This document shows positions 60,301 through 64,000 of a DNA stretch of 64,000 nt, piece by piece. The stretch spans positions 8,581,789-8,645,788 of the forward strand of contig QVOM02000115.1 of assembly GCA_003586115.2 (NCBI GenBank), read 5' to 3'. The stretch's first letter is position 1. Every line of letters starts with the position of its first letter. The stretch is from Salvator merianae (Eukaryota; Chordata; Lepidosauria; Squamata; Teiidae). Below the pieces are notes generated by a model. The model was not told the DNA's origin. It did no database searches and worked only from the letters and a program-made list of their open reading frames with translations. Made by a program: the position numbers and the translations under genes.

Positions 60301-63277
60301 ATATAGACACAGCAATGGTAGGCTTAGAAGGAAGGCTATCAGCTCTTATACCCAGTACAGGGCTAAGGAAGCAGAATAGAGAAGTCAGCCAGGCTAGGAG
60401 GACACTGGGAATTTTGCAACCAATCAGGACTATCTGTTGTTAGGGGAGAGAAGGCAGATTAGAAGGTGAGACATTGGGGGTTCAGAGAGTTCCATTTTGC
60501 AGCAAGGGAGAGGTAGCACTGTGAGTCAAAGTGCCTCAGTATAATGAACTCTTCCCTGCGATTATTGGTTCTAGCCTCCTTTAAATTGCTGCCCCCACAC
60601 GACTATCAAATATTTCTCATGTTACCTCATCAACTCAGCACCCAGAATGAATTGGGGTGATCCAGCCAAGCTACAACTCCCTTTTTAGTTAGAAATTTTA
60701 AAATGTGAATATGAAAACTAAAGTAGGGGCGGGAGGAGACAGAAGTGAGCTCAGGGAAAGTAGTGGGAGTGGTTATACCTGTCTCAAAGTTTTCTCTTGA
60801 TCAGTGGTGGGGTTTACAGTGCGAAATGTGGGACTGAGTTGCTAAGAAACTCACATACACATTCATAAACTATTTTGGATGGAAACGAGATTGGTAGCAG
60901 TTGCAAGAGGCTCAGGTCAAGCAAAGGAAGTTCCTAGCACTCCAGAGAACTTTTTGGAAATTGGGTGCCAGTAAAGCAAAAGGTGGAGTGTCCAGAAACC
61001 TTAGGAATAATCAGCTATGCATGCCCTCTTTGGCTGTGCTAAAGCAAGACATCATGAACGGCTGATTAAAACTCAAAGACCAGCTAACCATGCCCCACTA
61101 GTACCAGACAATTCAAGGTTGGTCGTCCCAGAACTTAGCAGCAGCAGCATCAAAGCTCAAAGCCACAAGATGGAAGAGTCAGCTCAGATCTTTTCCTTCA
61201 GTCCAATAGTGATTTCAGCAGCGATAGTTTTAGTAGCAGGAGCCCACTCAGACAGCAAGCAAGGAGAGTTCTGCTCTTGATGGATCTTGGCAGAAGCAGG
61301 GATGGAGGGTGGTGGGCCTTGATAGGAACACACACAAGGACACAAACTGGACCAAGGATGAACCAAGGACACATTTCGTCCAGCTTTTTTGGTATAAGCG
61401 CAGTCACACACACATACACGCACAATCTTCCGGTGGACCCAAACAGGAACACACACAGTAGAAAAGGGCACCTACCCTTCTACTCTAAAATATGCACTCA
61501 AGATATGGAGACAGATGTTTGCGAAGAAACAGGGGTAAACAAAAGATTTGTAAACATTCAAGTGTCCCAGGTCAGGTAAACAAGGTGCAGTTACTAAATC
61601 AACCATTCAGCTTGAGCACCCAAATTTGCATTTTAATCTTGCAACTCTTTTACCCGGGATATGGACATTGCTTGTTCAACTAAGGTTCTCCTGTTGCAGG
61701 CTGATGGAATTGAGCTATTCTTGTGGCAAAAACAATAAAACAAATATATTTTCTGGTGAGAAGTAAGCAATATCTAAGAGTCCTTGGCAGTTAGAGCATC
61801 AAAGAGTGTAGTTGGTGACTCTCACCATGTTCTTGAGTAGCCAGTGAAACAGAAGTAGATGTTTTTCTGGAACTCTTTTGCTTTTTCTTCATAATCCAGC
61901 AAATAATTGGATCTTTAGTTCCTCTGCCTTTCAGTTCTTGGTTCACATGTTGCTGAAGCTGAGCTTGCAAGATTACCTTGCTAGGGTGTGAAATGAGCAC
62001 AGCTGTTCAGTAGTTTGAACATTCCTTGGCTTTTCCATCCTTTGGGATTGGGTTGTAAACCAACCTTTTCCAGTGCTGTGATTACTGTGGATTTTTCCAA
62101 ATTTGCTGGCATATTGGGAGTAACAATTTAACAGTATCATCTTTGGCAATGCTTCCTAAGGCCCACTTCATTCCAAAATGTCTGGCTATAGGTCATTGAC
62201 CACACAATCATGGTTATCAATGAGGTTAAGATCTTTCTTGTAAAGTTTTCATGTGTTTTCTTGCCTGGTCTTCTTAAACTCTTCTGCCTCTGTTAGGTCT
62301 GAACCTCTGTCTATAATTCTTCAGGCACCCTATCAGATAATCTATTCATCACATCCACTGCACATTCATAAAGGATATTACTTAGAACTTACCTGTATGG
62401 TCTAGTGGTTTTCCCTACTTTCTTTGATTTAAATGTAAATATTTCAATAAGAAGCTCATGATCTGAGACACAGTCAGCTCCTGGTCATGTTTTTACTGCT
62501 TGGATAGAGCTTCTCTGTCTATGTCTGCATAGTATGTAATCAGTCTGATTTCAATATTGATCATTCAGAGATGCCCATGTATAGAGTGGGGCTGTTGGAA
62601 AGGAGTGTTTGCTATGACAAGTGAGTTATCTTGATATATTCCGCTAGGCTCTGTCCTGCTTCATTTTGTACACCAGGGTCAAACTTGCTTATCATGGCAG
62701 TTCCAGTTTCCTACTTCAGCATTCCAGTCCCCTATGCTGGAAGTGACATCTTTTTGGGATGTTAGTTCTAGAAGGTGTTGTAGGTCTTCATAATAAGGGT
62801 CAACTTGCTACACATCTTATTAATAAACATATGTCATAACACAAGCCACCATGCACAGGTTTTTATCTACCTTGGAGTAAGCTCTATGGATTTCAGCAGG
62901 GTTTCCTTTTGAATCAATATGGCTCAAACTGCAGTGTGAGGAATGGGTAGGGTCCTAACACATAGATTTTGACTTAGCTGTCAAGACTGACTAAAATTCT
63001 TCAGACCATGGGCTTGTTTCTTATTCTTGGTGCACACGGTACGGTTGGTCATATGATAATCTATGCAGAAAATGTTGTTTTTAAGACTTTTTCTGACTGT
63101 TTTCCCAAAGCTGATTCTCTGCTAAATATTGTTGCCTCATGCCTTGATTTTCAGGTTCCAAAGCAGAAAGGTGATCCTAGGAATAGGATTGCTTTAGAGT
63201 TGGTGGGTTTTGAAGGACCAAAAGACTTTCCAAGACTCTTTGGGACAGTAACCATGCACCTTTATGAAGTCATTAAG
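51042..63277 (+). CDS. C2CD6: C2CD6 / ALS2CR11 (CatSper tau), 5' part of gene, 5 exons
   Basis: C2-domain protein; in mammals it is testis-enriched and needed to target the CatSper calcium-channel complex in the sperm flagellum. Exons: 51042-51329, 56692-56778, 57441-57492, 59336-59493 and 63155-63277. They join without a stop into 236 residues, and the gene continues past the right edge. Residues 1-96 are a Ser/Pro/Arg-rich low-complexity arm. From about 119 the sequence follows recalled human C2CD6 through the C2 domain: NLVPCGDVAG, VTVKHCQDF, LLIRISIDKIMKCTNP, FGDVRYFSLKVP, NRIALELVGFE and LFGTVTMHLYEVIK. Human equivalents are NLVPFGDVVG, IHIKNCRHF, LFIRISINKAVKCT, FDEVKYFSVQVP, NNILLELIQYD and LLGSVQIHLYEVIQ. 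Position directly after TMEM237 on the same strand fits the human gene order. Confidence 0.9.
52003..52203. mobile_element. Short MITE with ggttgtgttcagac termini (family M2)
   Basis: Left ggttgtgttcagacatagca and right tgctgtgtctgatcacagcc are inverted repeats. Flanked by TAA on both sides (52000-52002, 52204-52206), as for Harbinger elements. Same family as 3338-3553. Lies in C2CD6 intron 1. Confidence 0.82.
52570..52602. repeat. (AAAT)n microsatellite
   Basis: Tandem aaat units, probably the tail of a decayed LINE/SINE ending ggacagggcaggataaaatt. Confidence 0.7.
52685..53285 (-). mobile_element. BovB (RTE clade) LINE, 3' part, - strand
   Basis: The left end gttgttgttcagctgtgtcc is the complement of the BovB 3' tail (caaagggttggacacagctg). 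The - strand frame 53013-52816 reads RIPWTTRRSNQPVLKHIDCS, LRLKLKCFGHIMRG and SLEKTLVLGKIEGKRRR, the recalled C-terminal end of BovB ORF2. 5'-truncated, in C2CD6 intron 1. Confidence 0.9.
54128..54420. other. Possible terminus of a MITE related to 16420
   Basis: The motif ggctgtttctgcacttctga resembles the ggccctttctgcacttgg terminus. A matching right end was not found. Confidence 0.3.
54800..55052 (+). mobile_element. CR1/L3-like LINE 3' end, + strand
   Basis: Ends gattagatgggccatggccc, gatccagcagggctcatctt and atgttctt, the standard 3' end of a widespread reptile LINE group. It is related to the 3' end at 48185 seen in reverse. Confidence 0.7.
56190..56216. repeat. (ACC)n microsatellite
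   Basis: Tandem accacc units in C2CD6 intron 1. Confidence 0.85.
56692..56778 (+). CDS. C2CD6: C2CD6 exon 2
   Basis: Acceptor tttttatag, donor gtatgt; 29 codons, phase 0 at both ends. Encodes MLLRTQKTSEESVSNQAVDV then HNLVPCGDV. NLVP-x-GDV is the conserved lead-in to the C2 domain. Confidence 0.85.
57441..57492 (+). CDS. C2CD6: C2CD6 exon 3 (C2 domain strand 1)
   Basis: Acceptor ttctattag, donor gtatcc; 52 nt, phase 0 in, phase 1 out. Encodes AGLLAVTVKHCQDFTPR, matching human GCLGIHIKNCRHFMPK in pattern. Confidence 0.85.
58215..58482. mobile_element. Inverted-repeat DNA element with ctagaaatgtgc ends
   Basis: Left cactagaaatgtgcaaaccc and right gtacatctctagta are roughly mirrored. The interior repeats gaaccagtttgattcaaa-type motifs and their complements. 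Probably a non-autonomous hAT-like element; the target duplication is not clear. Confidence 0.55.
58508..58531. repeat. (TC)n microsatellite
   Basis: Tandem ctctct run followed by a T run, in C2CD6 intron 3. Confidence 0.85.
59336..59493 (+). CDS. C2CD6: C2CD6 exon 4 (C2 domain core)
   Basis: Acceptor tctttaacag, donor gtatgg; phase 1 in, phase 0 out. Encodes SSVNVTRDIYLLIRISIDKI, MKCTNPQVCKANVKNKKIAT and VYFGDVRYFSLK, the central C2 strands. Confidence 0.9.
59494..61760. other. C2CD6 intron 4, left part, unclassified
   Basis: No exon recognised. It starts with an AT-rich LINE-tail-like stretch (59655-59760). The open frames around 61184-61579 are low-complexity (cacaca-type) artefacts. Confidence 0.35.
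61770..62870 (-). mobile_element. BovB (RTE clade) LINE, endonuclease-region fragment, - strand, decayed
   Basis: Phrases recalled from the BovB endonuclease region in reverse: gagatgcccatgtatagagt, gtgtttgctatgacaagtga, ctgcttcattttgtacacca, cattccagtcccctatgctg, gacatctttttgggatgtta and gttctagaaggtgttgtagg. No long open frame; many lesions. Older than the copy at 52685. In C2CD6 intron 4. Confidence 0.78.
63155..63277 (+). CDS. C2CD6: C2CD6 exon 5 (C2 domain continuation)
   Basis: Acceptor gattttcag, donor gtacac; 41 codons, phase 0. Encodes VPKQKGDPRNRIALELVGFE, GPKDFPRLFG and TVTMHLYEVIK. Later exons are outside the window. Confidence 0.92.
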
Positions 63278-63451
63278 GTACACATAAGGAGAAAGCAAGA
63301 ACTGTACAGATTAGATTTTGAAATAAAGTGCCATAAATATGCACTGTTATTTTTTATATAAAGACATTAATTTCTATTTGGTAGTTTTCATAATAGCAAT
63401 AGTCGCTTGCTAATTTATGCTTCACTGAACTTAAAATAGTCCTGGAGACTA

Positions 63452-63546
63452 GGAGTGGCTAACACTTGGCCTTCCAGATGTTGCTGGACTCCAGTTTATA
63501 TGGCCAATAGCAAAGAATTGTGGGAACAGTAACATTCGGACAGCCA
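63452..63546. repeat. Dispersed repeat, 'ccagatgttgctggact' type
   Basis: gccttccagatgttgctgga, ctccagtttatatggccaat and aattgtgggaacagtaac. Same family as 4730-4830. A common amniote interspersed repeat; the class was not determined. Confidence 0.45.
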
Positions 63547-64000
63547 CAAATGTTACCTTTTTTCATAGTACAAAGTTATAATTTTTTTTTCTATATTCTT
63601 GTACCAAATGTTACATTCCTGAATCCTAACTGAGATGTTAAAATGTAAGCTTGGAACTTAATACTGTGTTTAGAAGTGGGGCACTTCTGAATATGAGATG
63701 CTTGGGAGAGAGAACAACAGAAGTTTTATTGTAGTTGTGTTGTTTGTGCATGAAAATATTTCACTACCTGCTGTTTGAAACAAGCTGCTGAGCTGATAAC
63801 TTCTGGTCTGATCAAGGAAGACTCCATAATGTACTCAAAGCATAATTTGAGGAGATCAAAACTGAGCCTCCCCCCTGTTTCTTGTTACAATCCAGATTTG
63901 CAGACCATTGCTGTAATGTTCATAGCTTTTCTTAGTGGTCAAATCCCATTTTAAAAAATATATAGAAGTTTTATGAAAACATATAAAAGGGTTATGAGGC

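Overview
The window is nuclear DNA of a vertebrate, most likely a squamate reptile (lizard type). Intron-rich genes with GT-AG splice sites sit in dense repeats. The repeat mix is CR1-like, L1-like and BovB/RTE LINEs, a tRNA-derived SINE, and many small inverted-repeat DNA transposons. BovB together with CR1 and the SINE is what points to a squamate. The species cannot be named from the sequence alone.

Three protein-coding genes lie head to tail on the + strand. From memory, MPP4, TMEM237 and C2CD6 also lie in this order and orientation at human 2q33. (1) The 3' half of MPP4, a membrane-associated guanylate kinase scaffold, occupies 1577-11216 in seven exons: the end of the linker, a FRRS/RRK basic hook motif and the whole guanylate-kinase-like domain. 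Its N-terminal L27, PDZ and SH3 exons lie to the left of the window. (2) TMEM237, a four-pass membrane protein of the ciliary transition zone, appears complete at 21431-47024. I assemble 13 coding exons for 380 residues, including an 11-base microexon needed to keep the frame. A GC-rich promoter region surrounds exon 1. (3) The 5' part of C2CD6 (ALS2CR11, CatSper tau) has five exons from 51042 to 63277, giving 236 residues up to and into the C2 domain. It also starts in a GC-rich region and runs off the right edge.

Intergenic and intronic DNA is dominated by mobile elements. 12.8-15.0 kb: a CR1-like LINE with an almost intact reverse-transcriptase frame broken by one stop codon. 17.2-18.6 kb: an L1-like LINE with a 16-bp target-site duplication. 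18.6-19.1 kb: another LINE 3' end with an AAACT repeat tail. 30.75-31.59 kb: a SINE split by a 635-bp element built from a chain of near-perfect hairpins. 44.7-45.5 and 48.6-49.3 kb: two related Harbinger-like elements, the second nested in a CR1-like LINE. 52.7-53.3 and 61.8-62.9 kb: two BovB/RTE fragments. At least five dispersed copies of one ~400-bp inverted-repeat element and several shorter MITEs also occur.

The three genes are not known to form one pathway. They share a loose link to cilia, photoreceptors and sperm flagella: MPP4 in photoreceptor synapses, TMEM237 at the transition zone, C2CD6 with the sperm CatSper channel. Nothing in the sequence shows co-regulation. All similarity statements come from recall of family sequences; no alignment or database search was run.
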